Shown in pieces: positions 23,801 through 32,661 of a stretch of DNA of 64,000 nucleotides; the stretch's first letter is position 1, and each line of letters opens with the position of its first letter. Source of the DNA: Megaleporinus macrocephalus (taxonomy: Eukaryota > Chordata > Actinopteri > Characiformes > Anostomidae). The translations under genes and the position numbers were made by a program. The stretch covers positions 15,716,024 through 15,780,023 of the forward strand of contig CM038716.1 of assembly GCA_021613375.1 (NCBI GenBank), read 5' to 3'. The notes below the pieces were generated by a model, which worked only from the letters and a program-made list of their open reading frames with translations, did no database searches and had not been told where the DNA came from.

Positions 23801-24716
23801 TAAATGATCTACTTCGCTGAAACGCTGAGAGCTGGCTAACTGATTAATGTAGCATTGGCTACAATTGGCCAGCTTCCACGAGAAAACAAAGCACATGCGA
23901 ACTAATTATAAACAAGCCAGTCAACACGCAGCCCTGAACATCAGTATAATCGTTAACATGTTTATTAGATCGGTGCGTGGTTAAAAGAAGAAGTGGCTAA
24001 CGCGGCTAACGGAGCTACAGCGATGGCGCTGCTCGACTCTGTTACGTGTTGTGTTTGGAAGTGTTCAGCTAACGTTAGCTTACAGCAGGGCCTGGCCTAC
24101 AGCACGCTAGCTCGGGTTAGCACATACAGCTAGCAACAACGCCGAGAATCGCCGGCCGTAGTTACTATTTAGTGCTTGTCTTTTTCCCGTCGCGCAATAA
24201 TACTCACAAGCAGCAGAGGAAATATCTTTAAAATAATATTAATATATCGCTAGCGAATAATAGCGGACGGGTTCACTCCATTTGTTCTGTACTGAGGAAA
24301 GACTCGGTTGCATGAGCAATGTTCTTTGCCTAGTGGCCACTTAAATCCTTCGATGATGAAAAGAGCTTCGAGCAGTGACTGGATTTCTGAATTCTGTCAG
24401 GATTTCGGACCGTATCCCTGATTTTCGGATAAATGACCTTCCAGGCTGCGCACTGTAACGCTTCAAGATGGCGTTCGATCGTTCGTTCGTTACCTCTGTA
24501 CTTGTTTCCCAGAAAAAAAGTCGACTTTAATCCCTTTGAGAGAAAAAAAAAGCAAAAGAGTACCCATGCTTTTTGTGTTTTTAAAAAAAGCAAAGGATAA
24601 ATAAATAAGTTGGATAGAAATATGATATTACTCGACCTTTCGTCAGTGAGAAGGCTGTTGTGTTCGTGGTTGGCTGTTGGGGAGTTTGGATGGACAGTCA
24701 TGCTTTCCACAGCCAT
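13206..24716 (-). CDS. zc3h4: zc3h4, zinc finger CCCH-type containing 4 (whole gene, 14 coding exons)
   Basis: Exons in transcript order: 24716-24637, 21263-21032, 20930-20823, 20732-20489, 20404-20259, 20159-20063, 19960-19824, 19529-19428, 19286-19175, 19032-18923, 18820-18363, 18228-17939, 17797-17558, 14806-13206. Lengths sum to 3957 nt, giving 1318 residues; the human protein is about 1300. Order of parts: acidic [13 protein letters not shown] motif; basic [11 protein letters not shown] tract; two copies of an [18 protein letters not shown] module separated by RG-rich runs; three CCCH fingers at residues 372-390, 401-419 and 424-443; a proline-rich region with [16 protein letters not shown]; an [18 protein letters not shown] helix; ten DPR motifs; and the C-terminus [12 protein letters not shown]. 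Family knowledge: ZC3H4 acts in the nucleus with WDR82 to terminate and suppress non-coding and divergent transcription. Thirteen introns join in phase; the one between fingers 2 and 3 is AT-AC. The start at 24716 could instead be the in-frame ATG at 24764. Confidence 0.96.
15467..15800 (-). pseudogene. THAP-domain pseudogene inside a zc3h4 intron
   Basis: On the minus strand an ATG at 15800 opens with MPHCVAFGC, the C-x4-C start of a THAP zinc-binding domain, then [11 protein letters not shown] one-base shift in the T run near 15725 moves the reading to the next frame, which continues [10 protein letters not shown], then [12 protein letters not shown] (the closing C-x2-H pair), a [20 protein letters not shown] segment and NAVPQFS (AVP motif), before a stop at 15467. 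The conserved Trp usually found mid-domain is not visible. THAP domains are DNA-binding modules related to P-element transposase. Because of the frameshift it is called a pseudogene; a missed splice or sequencing error in the homopolymer cannot be excluded. Confidence 0.78.
16984..17140 (+). repeat. Dispersed fish repeat (TTTCTCTCAAGGTTTG / AAAGCTGCTTTGTGACAA type)
   Basis: Contains TGTCGACCAGAGGAGGATGG, TTTCTCTCAAGGTTTG, GGCTTGCTCACTGGGGG and TGTAAAGCTGCTTTGTGACA in this order, a combination remembered as widespread in fish genomes. Family name not recalled; no coding capacity. Confidence 0.6.
17558..17797 (-). CDS. zc3h4: zc3h4 coding exon 13
   Basis: Ser/Gly/Asn-rich start, then [20 protein letters not shown] followed by [12 protein letters not shown], a conserved charged helix. 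Acceptor GCCTTAG; ends with one base of a Gly codon at a GTACAG donor. Confidence 0.94.
17939..18228 (-). CDS. zc3h4: zc3h4 coding exon 12
   Basis: Gly/Pro/Met-rich low-complexity region, ending with [20 protein letters not shown], which matches the FYxxFYQQQ motif of ZC3H4. Acceptor CTTACAG, donor GTGAGT. Confidence 0.94.
18363..18820 (-). CDS. zc3h4: zc3h4 coding exon 11 (proline-rich)
   Basis: Starts [20 protein letters not shown] and [20 protein letters not shown], both strongly conserved. A proline-rich stretch follows that includes an in-frame hexamer array (Pro-Gly repeats, DNA about 18563-18608), then [20 protein letters not shown]. Acceptor TTTACAG; ends in AG of an Arg codon. Confidence 0.95.
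18923..19032 (-). CDS. zc3h4: zc3h4 coding exon 10 (finger 3)
   Basis: Encodes [20 protein letters not shown] then MFSH, i.e. finger 3 (C-x8-C-x5-C-x3-H), followed by [13 protein letters not shown]. It starts after an AC acceptor and ends at a GT donor. Confidence 0.95.
19033..19174 (-). other. zc3h4: U12-type AT-AC intron of zc3h4
   Basis: The 142-bp intron starts ATATCCTTT, the classic minor-spliceosome AT-AC donor, and ends in AC, not AG. A TTCCTTGACTC branch-point match lies at 19051-19041 with its branch A about 11 nt before the intron end, the spacing expected of U12 introns. Joining CACG to GTGAC gives His-Gly-Asp, as in the family. No GT-AG alternative keeps the frame: the nearest upstream AG leads into a stop codon. 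Confidence 0.93.
19175..19286 (-). CDS. zc3h4: zc3h4 coding exon 9 (end of finger 1, finger 2)
   Basis: Completes finger 1 (GEHCNFSH) and carries finger 2, [19 protein letters not shown] (C-x7-C-x5-C-x3-H). It ends in the first base of a Gly codon, followed by ATATCCTTT, a U12-type AT-AC donor, instead of GT. Confidence 0.96.
19428..19529 (-). CDS. zc3h4: zc3h4 coding exon 8 (start of zinc finger 1)
   Basis: 34 codons ending [17 protein letters not shown]: the first two Cys of CCCH finger 1 (C-x7-C). The finger is completed in the next exon. Donor GTAAGA. Confidence 0.96.
19824..19960 (-). CDS. zc3h4: zc3h4 coding exon 7 (RG-rich)
   Basis: Second RG-rich run ([22 protein letters not shown]) then acidic [13 protein letters not shown]. 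Its position after the second KELNQYRK module mirrors the exon 4-5 pair. Donor GTAAGA. Confidence 0.93.
20063..20159 (-). CDS. zc3h4: zc3h4 coding exon 6
   Basis: Encodes [20 protein letters not shown] and [12 protein letters not shown], a second copy of the [18 protein letters not shown] module of exon 4, suggesting old internal exon duplication. Acceptor CATAG, donor GTGAGT. Confidence 0.94.
20259..20404 (-). CDS. zc3h4: zc3h4 coding exon 5 (RG-rich)
   Basis: Encodes a run of RGRGG and [10 protein letters not shown] repeats followed by acidic [15 protein letters not shown]-rich tracts of this kind bind RNA and are methylated in many proteins. Donor GTAAAT. Confidence 0.93.
20489..20732 (-). 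CDS. zc3h4: zc3h4 coding exon 4
   Basis: Encodes a Gly/Pro/Tyr-rich part, then an acidic block and [20 protein letters not shown], the first copy of the KELNQYRK module, and the start of the RG-rich run. Donor GTAAGT. Confidence 0.95.
20823..20930 (-). CDS. zc3h4: zc3h4 coding exon 3
   Basis: 36 codons, [20 protein letters not shown] followed by [16 protein letters not shown], matching the serine/acid region after the basic tract in ZC3H4. Acceptor TTTAG, donor GTGAGC. Confidence 0.95.
21032..21263 (-). CDS. zc3h4: zc3h4 coding exon 2
   Basis: Encodes the conserved acidic [15 protein letters not shown] segment, a [17 protein letters not shown] stretch, and a dense Arg/Lys/Glu run ending KRKSKHK, probably nuclear-localising. 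Acceptor TAATAG, donor GTAAAT; 232 nt. Confidence 0.95.
21264..24636. other. zc3h4: zc3h4 intron 1
   Basis: 3.4-kb first intron without recognised genes. The end next to exon 1 (about 23940-24310) is CpG-rich and listed separately as possible regulatory DNA. Confidence 0.8.
23940..24310. promoter_or_regulatory. CpG-rich patch in zc3h4 intron 1
   Basis: CpG density rises sharply compared with the rest of the intron (CGCGGCTAACGG, GCCGAGAATCGCCGGCCG, CCCGTCGCGC). It holds several copies of GCTAAC/GTTAGC and a palindromic AACGTTAGC. It could be the inner edge of the zc3h4 promoter island or an alternative start site; sequence alone does not decide. Confidence 0.4.
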
Positions 24717-25070
24717 TTCCTCTAACGTACTACATTCAGTGCAAAAAATCGACTCAGGATTCAACTGGCTTATGCGTTACTTCACTGTGATCTACTTGTT
24801 GATTGGTTTTAGGAAGAGTTTCAGTTCATAGCAGTTAATTCCCATGAACAGTTTAAAAGAGAAACATGCTGAAACGTTCCTGAAGTTCTCTCCGTCCTTA
24901 CAGTTGCGAGGTGAAATGAAACTCATTCACTTAAAATGGCGACGCTTCTTCTCCAGCGAGAAGGGGCGGAGTTAGCCGAGAGTGACGTAGGGGCGGAAAT
25001 TACCGAAAATGCGCGAAGGCGAAATGGGCGGAGTTTCATCGCTGAGCCTTTCGGAGTGAAGGGGTGCGAT
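24460..25070 (-). promoter_or_regulatory. zc3h4: Probable zc3h4 promoter and 5' UTR
   Basis: Lies around and upstream of the zc3h4 start codon (minus strand). Two AARATGGCG sequences typical of YY1 sites occur at about 24466 and 24933 (plus-strand reading), with a GTGACGTAGG CRE-like half-site near 24983 and two GGGCGGAG/GGGGCGGA GC boxes. TSS not determined. Confidence 0.5.
24637..24716 (-). CDS. zc3h4: zc3h4 coding exon 1
   Basis: Encodes [18 protein letters not shown] through LLTDE and ends AG before a GTCGAG donor. The AG joins the first A of exon 2 to make Arg, giving the family phrase [12 protein letters not shown]. An in-frame ATG at 24764 would add 16 residues. The N-terminus is shorter and lacks the proline-rich lead of the mammalian protein. 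Confidence 0.82.
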
Positions 25071-26600
25071 ACAGATGTTGATTTACATATTAGTTGTTGT
25101 TTTAGTTTATTCTGGTAAATGATGATAAGCGGACGATAAAGTGACAAGATTATGGAACGTTGTTCTCACATTTGATATTTAGTTGCCAGTGTGATTCAAT
25201 ATTAACTGTTTTATCATTTAATACAGCGTCACTCTCCAAAGAAAGACAAGTACTCCTGTATTTTGGAGCATGTATGTTGGTACATTCATCTTGAACATTT
25301 CTAACTATGTTAATGTTTAATTTTTCAATGTAAATTAAAGCGGTTGAGTATGTTCAGTGACGGGCTGTTGTCACAGAACAGCCATTAGGCTTTTTAATTC
25401 TTCCCTTCGAGGACGCGACAGCGCTGCAGCCTGAGATGAATCCAGTTACACTTCATTGACTTTTACTCATCCACACATATGGATTGGATATGTATCTATG
25501 TGCACATGCTCATGTATGTATACACATGTATATATATGCACACCCATGGGCGTGGTAGTGGGGGGAAAAGTGGACATGACTACCTAGGGCCCGAATAGTT
25601 CTTCGTGTACCGGCATGGATAGGGGCCCACTGACATTGACAGTGTACAGGGCCCAGAATTTGCTGCTATGCCCCTGTGCACACCAGATCACTTTATTTCA
25701 AGCAATGTCACTTGGACTTGCAATTCAGTTCTGTACATTATTTATTGGCTGATGGAAACAAATACTGCACTGTTCTAACAAGTTCTACCAAGCTATCTAT
25801 TCTTTGTGTGTGCTCTGTTTACCTAAATCTATCTATCTATCTATCTATCTATAAAAATTAAAATCACCAAAAATGAGAAGTTTTTGAATCATGGGATGCA
25901 TGTTTTTCTTGGGCAGCGGCGATAAGCCTATCTTGGTAATTCAAGATCTAAAATACAGATTACTAGGATACTTCCAGGAAACTTGATAAGAAAAGTGAAA
26001 AAGGTGTCTAATGCAGAGGCTTGTCTGAGTTATCTATAGGGTTGGTTTTTAAGGCATAGTTGGCTACCAATGAAACAGATTGGTCTGGGCAGCAAGTCAC
26101 ATGATAACAGCCTTATCATATGCAAAAAATGTACACGCAAAATGACATACATATATATTTATTGCACAAACCAAACATAAAATAAGTTTGCCATTTTCTT
26201 GGATTTTGTTGCTTTTCAAATATTCCAAATATCTATGGATAAGGTGGTGAAACAGATTCTGTTTTTCTGTGCCTTATTTTATGTACGTAACATTTTGCTC
26301 TCTGTAAAATAACCTACTTGTGGAATTGCTATACTGGATGGTAATCTCAGATTGTGTGAAATCACATACACAACAAATATAATCAATAATGTAAGTCATC
26401 CCTAAAACTGTAGCGTATTTACAGAGAAATACATATTCATTTTTCTGACCAGTTTTACAAAAAAGTGTTATTATAATTATTATTTTGCACTTATGTTTTG
26501 TTTTTTTGTACATCATTTGTACTCTATACATTGTGTACATATAGAAATGACTTTGCAATACAATCTATATTTTACGCTGCAAGTAAGAATGTTTTTAACT
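25071..26600. other. Divergent intergenic region zc3h4-sae1
   Basis: No gene recognised. Contains a short (ATCT)n run at 25827-25852 and otherwise AT-rich unique DNA. It separates the zc3h4 and sae1 promoters. Confidence 0.5.
25827..25852. repeat. (ATCT)n microsatellite
   Basis: About six ATCT units between zc3h4 and sae1. Confidence 0.95.
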
Positions 26601-26699
26601 TCTCAAGTAAATCTTTTTGGAGACAGTTGAATGGACGGTAATGACAAGAATTTATATCACATGCAAGTAAAACTGAACGCTGTATATTTAAAGCTGAAA

Positions 26700-26871
26700 A
26701 GATTTTTTTACTCGCAGACGATTTACGTGCCGCTGTACGTCATCAGTGTGCGCCTTTGAACGCGGTTAAGCGGGACTTTTCCATTGAATAGAAGAAAATT
26801 GTTTCTGAAAGAAAGAGAATTTATTTTGATCACATTTTGCACTTTTCCCGAATAGCGTACAATATTTAGAA
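26700..26871 (+). promoter_or_regulatory. sae1: Probable sae1 promoter and 5' UTR
   Basis: Immediately upstream of the sae1 ATG. Contains TACGTCA (26736-26742), a CREB/ATF-type half-site, within a locally CpG-rich stretch (TTACGTGCCGCTGTACGTCA). TSS not determined. Confidence 0.45.
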
Positions 26872-26972
26872 ATGATCGATATGATCGAAAAAGAAGACAA
26901 CATTATCAGCGAGGAAGAAGCTGCTCAGTATGACCGACAGATTCGTCTCTGGGGTTTAGACGCACAAAAGAG
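26872..26972 (+). CDS. sae1: sae1 coding exon 1
   Basis: Encodes [20 protein letters not shown] and [13 protein letters not shown], ending AG of an Arg codon at GTTCGT. A second in-frame ATG lies four codons in; the first is used here. Confidence 0.93.
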
Positions 26973-27696
26973 GTTCGTGCTTAGCAACGTTAGCTAACCA
27001 GCTAAACTAAAAACATACAGAGTAAATCAGCAAGATAATAAACCTCTTCCTCTCGTGTTGCCGTTTTAAAATAGTCTATATACACAATAGGAATGAATGC
27101 TGCTTTTATTAAATAAAGTATGTATGTCTTTAACGCTTTTAACGGTAAGGGGAAGTCCACCAAGTTTTCTAAATATCTCTATAGTTCACATGTTGAAATT
27201 GTAAACAAAGTGATGTGAAGAAGGTGAGGCGTTCTTTAAATAGGAGCTTACTCACTCCGATATCTTCACTGTGCTTGTAATGAGAACCAGGGGTCCATGA
27301 GTTTTTATATGTAATGCTGGTAATCACAATAAAATTTTTTTAAATGCTTTGCTATGCCTCGCAAGTGCATGCCTTTTGTGAATGTATCTTTAATTATCTT
27401 TATACCAGAATTTTATGTCAATGTCTCTGCCATTATACAGGGTATTCATTACAATTTCATGTTATAATGATGTAACGTTTAGAGACAATCAATGCTTTGG
27501 ATATCTGATGATCAGCACTCTCTAAACTAGACAGAATGATGTGGGTCAGATTGTACAGGTCGAATTATGTAGTTATTTAAAAATGTTGGAATTTCCTGTT
27601 TAAAACTAGTCACAAGAAAGGCTTTATGCTGTATGTAGTTCAGGTACTTAGTCACTTGCCTTGTGTTTAAATTGAAACATTATTATATATGATTAT

Positions 27697-27761
<65 letters not shown>

Positions 27762-30700
27762 TTTCTTATGATAATGTGTTGTACACAGGACATAGAATTT
27801 TTAGTGTTGCTTATAAATGTTAATTACTGAGACTAACTTACTGTGTCATTTTCAGACTGAGGGGTTCTCGAGTACTTCTGGTTGGACTGCGAGGTCTGGG
27901 TGCTGAAGTGGCAAAGAACCTTATCCTAGCTGGAGTGAAAGGGCTCACTCTTCTAGATCATGAACAGGTAATATGTTCTGTACTTAAGAACACTGTATGT
28001 CCGAATGTATCTAGACAGTAGCGCTGTCTGTGCAGGATGAATTTTACGCAATATGTCATGATTTTTAACATCTAGTTTTAGGGAAACTGTCATAGTATTA
28101 AAAACACACCACCTTATGCGTTGATTTGTTAAAGTTAGCAGCGTCCCCTTTATCTTACTTGTTTACTTTGAAGAACACTGCTACCTAGTGGGCTGCGACA
28201 AATCTTTAATCGTGAACTACTGATTCATAATCAATAATATGAGTTTGAGAATTGATACCATATCACCAAACATAACATCCCAATGTTCAATATTTTGTGT
28301 ATTTGCTGTCCCTTAATAAAAAGCCTTTCTAAGTAGTGAAGTCATCTGCTTGGTGCATGTGAACCTCTCAATAGATTCTCAATGATATTCTCAATAGAAA
28401 AGCATTTCCAGCAAAATGCAGCAGTACATGAGTCGCCATGCTCAGTGACAGGCATTGGCTAGAGGGGTATAAAGCCCCACCACGTTCAGCTGTGGAGGAG
28501 TGGAACTGCATGATGGAGTTTTATCCAGTATTTTTGGGATGAGTTGTACTGCCGTTTGTGATTCAGAACTAATTATCCAGCCTTTGTGGCTGAATGTAAA
28601 TAATGCAGCAGTCCTTACAGTAATGTTCCAACATCTAGTGTAATGCCTTCTTATAGTGGTCATATTGTGACAGAATTCTGCAACCACCGCTTGTATACAC
28701 TCAAGAAATAAATAATTATCCATGTTGTTGAATGTTTCAGGTTACTGAGGAATCTAGAAGAGCTCAGTTCTTGATCCCAGTGGATGCAAATGGTCAGAAT
28801 CATGCTCAGGCTTCTCTGGAACGAGCCCAGTTCCTTAACCCAATGGTGGAAGTGAAAGCAGATACTGATCAAGTGGAGAGCAAGTCTGATGACTTCTTTC
28901 TTCAGTTTGACGCGGTGAGTTAAAAACATGACTTACTATTTAAAAACATGTGCAAGACCTGGTCAGTTAAAATGAAACATGTTTTTGACTGTACTATTAC
29001 TTTAAATTAGGGGTGGAGTGCTGGGTTTGTTAAACAGCAATATAGAAACGTATATAAAGAAAATTATTTGATGATTCACATTCAACATCTGTATATAACA
29101 AATATATGCTAATAATAAAAAAACTATTTGTTATAATAATAACTGCAATAGTTACAGTATGTGAGTTGTTCTAAATTATGCTTTTAATTTAATTTGGCAA
29201 GAGACATACACGTTTTGTAGCATGAAGTTGAGACTTGAGGCTGAGTAATATAAGATTAGGAAGTGGGCAAAATAAATTAGTTGATGTTTTTTCTTTTGAG
29301 CTAGTAGAGTCACAAGCAAAGTCACTGGAAGAGTAGTCTTAGCCACAAATACCCCGTTTATGTATCCTCTGTATGTTAAAATACCAACAGCTGTCAGGAT
29401 GTCTCCCTTTCAAGATCGTAAGTGCTTTTTGGAACAAGATGGTTTGTACCATTAATGTCGTTTTGTTGTTTGTGACAGTCCTTTCATAGCTTCAGGAAAT
29501 TACATTATATGACAATAGGCAGATGTTTGATTTGCAAGACTGCCAGTAAATTCACACAAAGTCACCTATGTTTGAAAAGTTTAAACTAAAATAGAAAGTA
29601 CAATGGTTCACTCAGAAATGTCAGGATTTCCTGGTTAGTAATGCACCTGCAAGGCTTTTTTTTGGATACAGTATAAAACAATAAAACTCCTCTCATTTGT
29701 AGTTTGTTTATTTATATTTAGGCTGTTGGTGGCTGATGTTCTCTTCATGGCCACTAGATGGCATATTTATGCCACGTTATTGTTGTCTCCATTACACAAG
29801 CCTTTCCTAATGACAGTTCTTTCACCCACCATTATTTCCAATTTGCAAGATGTGCATCAGTTGACTTGAAATTCAAACAAATGGGAAAGTTAATGATGTG
29901 TCATTTGACATTGTAATATATGATAAGAGGAAAGTGCAGCATCTTCTAATAAGAAATGGAGAAAAGGGAATGTTTTTTTAACGACTTCACTGTTAAACTG
30001 ATCAGTGGAAACAGAGACGGTCTCCTTTTAAGATCCGTTCCTTGGTGTCTTGTCATCGTTCTGCTCAGAAATTGGAGTGGAGCCCACTTATGAGCGAATT
30101 TATCAGTGCTCAATGAATGTTCAAAACACAGACGAGCTGCCTCCCAGCCTGTCTGTGTTTGCGAGACATCAGAAATCTCCCAGTGGGAGTACCAGGGAGA
30201 GTTGAGAAGGTAGGGAGGAGATGGAGTGTGAGGAGGGGCTGTAACTGAGACAGTTTCGCTCCTTTATCTGCTGATTTTTCCGATGAAAACATGTTTCAGA
30301 AACATAATTATAGGTAAGAAATAATAGATAAGGAGTCTGGCATGCCTGCACACACATTGACTTGAGTGGTTATCACTATAATCCTCTAGTCTGGCTCTGA
30401 TTGACAGCTATTTCTTGAGGGGCAAATTGTCTATTATATTGAGAAATTGTTTGTGTGCCACATTGAACAGCTTAGGCTTTGGACTACCAAAGAAGGACAA
30501 TCACATGTCTTGCATTTGACTTTAGTTACTAATCCTTATTGCAGGTGCCCCCCCCAACTGTTATTGATCTTGTATACTGTATATGTGTGTACTTTTTTTA
30601 AGGGTTTATACACTACAGTTCATTCCCCATATGCATTTGAAGCCATTTACATTTCTACCTACTCAGCCAACAACAATTTAGTCCATTCATAATATAATTA

Positions 30701-32601
30701 TAAGGTGTGTTTCAGAGCTTTTTAAACAAGGCAGAATAACAGTGAGCGAGTCACAAACAGATTTCATGTGCATTTGTCAGTTAGCATAGTCTAATTCTAA
30801 GAGATGGAGAGAGTTTGGGAGATGGTTATGTACAAATGACATTTGTTATTTTGACAAAACAGAAACACACTTAATAGAATAAAGGCATAAAAGGTAGTAC
30901 ATGAGCTTTTTAAGTCTTCCAAAGACTTGACATTATGTTGAGATGCTGTTTTCAGTGAGCCCTCATTTTATTTTTCCATGATAGCTGTGCTCTTGCTCAT
31001 ACAAAGTTTGGCCCTGGTAGGAAAAAAATGACTCTACGGTGGCAGCAAGCAATGAGACAGCCTGTCCTTAAAAACCCTAGCACATTTACTCCTCCGAGAG
31101 GCTTATCAATACTCAGTTGATGATTACACAACCAACCATGCTTTGGAATCCATGCAAATTCAACGTTCTTGGCGCACATCGCTTATCAGTTAATGACTCC
31201 CGCGCTGGTGTTCTAGCTGGAGAAGTAAACAACAATAGTTTGGCTGTAAACAACCTCCAGTCAGAGCAGATAAATGATGATGCAGTATGCTCTCACAGTA
31301 GCCACCCAGTGCCACAACATAACACCTCCTGTATCAGCTTTTGAAAAGTAAGTAAATTAGTGATCACACCATGCCAAGACAGTCTTATCGCCAACACAGA
31401 CTGTAAGCCAGAGGTGTGGCATCTTGGATAAGATGTACCACCAAGCCCCGTGGTCAGATATGCATAAATGCAAAAGCCTATTTTTAATAAAATACTGATG
31501 CACAGAAAAGTAAACGGGGGTCTGATCTCTTTACTAGAGGCTTTAAGCGGGGTCTGTATCAAAATCTTCCATCTGGTTGAGAGAGATAACTTATTTTTGA
31601 CTATCTGAAACGTGTTAGTGACCATGTGGCCAGGAACAAGTGAGCTCCAGTGTCAACTGCTGAGGCTGATAAGGATGAAGTGGCTTGTAGATCTCTTAAT
31701 GTACCGGAAGAAGCTCATTTCAAATTACAAGCTGCCTGAAGGATTATATTTAGATTATATATTTAAGGTTGTTATCGTGTTATAACCTGCTGTAATTTGT
31801 TATTATTCCTAGGTTTGTCTGACAGGATGCTCTAGAGACCTCATGGTGCGTGTGGATCAGCTTTGCGCCTCCAAAAACATTAAAGTCTTCTGTGGGGACG
31901 TTTTTGGTTACCATGGATACATGTTCGCTGACCTTGGCCAGGAGCATCATTATGTGGAGTATGAGACTTTCTGCTGTTTTATAATTAATGATGCCACGTG
32001 AGGTGATATTGATGTCTCTCTCTTTCTCTCAGAGAGAAAGCAAAAGTGGTGAAACCGTCAGAAGACGCTAATGATGGACCCGAAGTGAAGAAGCCCAAAG
32101 TTGACCCTAATGAGACCACCATGGTGAAAAAAGTGCGTTTGTAATATTTTTCCATCATAGGCTCTGATGTGTTTCTAAGGGGGCAACTGTCTCAATCGCT
32201 GCTTTGCCTTATTCTCTTTCACGAGAAGATGGCCAGTTTTTGCTGTCTCAAGGAGGCTCTGGAGATAGACTGGAGGAGCGAGGAGGCCAAAGGCCGGCTG
32301 AAACGCACTCCATCAGACTACTTTTTACTGCAAGGTATCAAACATTTATACATCCAACCAGCCATACTAAAGACCCCCTTCACAATGTACATCATTTTGA
32401 GACCTTCAGTATCAGCTGATAGAGATCTTATATTGAACCTTTAATTATCAGCTGATTTTGAACTGGTTTTGAAGGCATGAATATCAGCCAATACCAATGC
32501 AGTATTCAAGCCTCAAGTACCAGCCAATACAATCCCATATGTACAACTCCCAAATCGTTATTTAATCTCTAGACTGAAAATCAGCTGATGCAGCTGATAC
32601 T

Positions 32602-32661
<60 letters not shown>

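Noticed and set aside
24477..24494. CGATCGTTCGTTCGTTAC short repeat near zc3h4 exon 1
   Set aside because: Only three or four TTCG units; too short to call a functional element.
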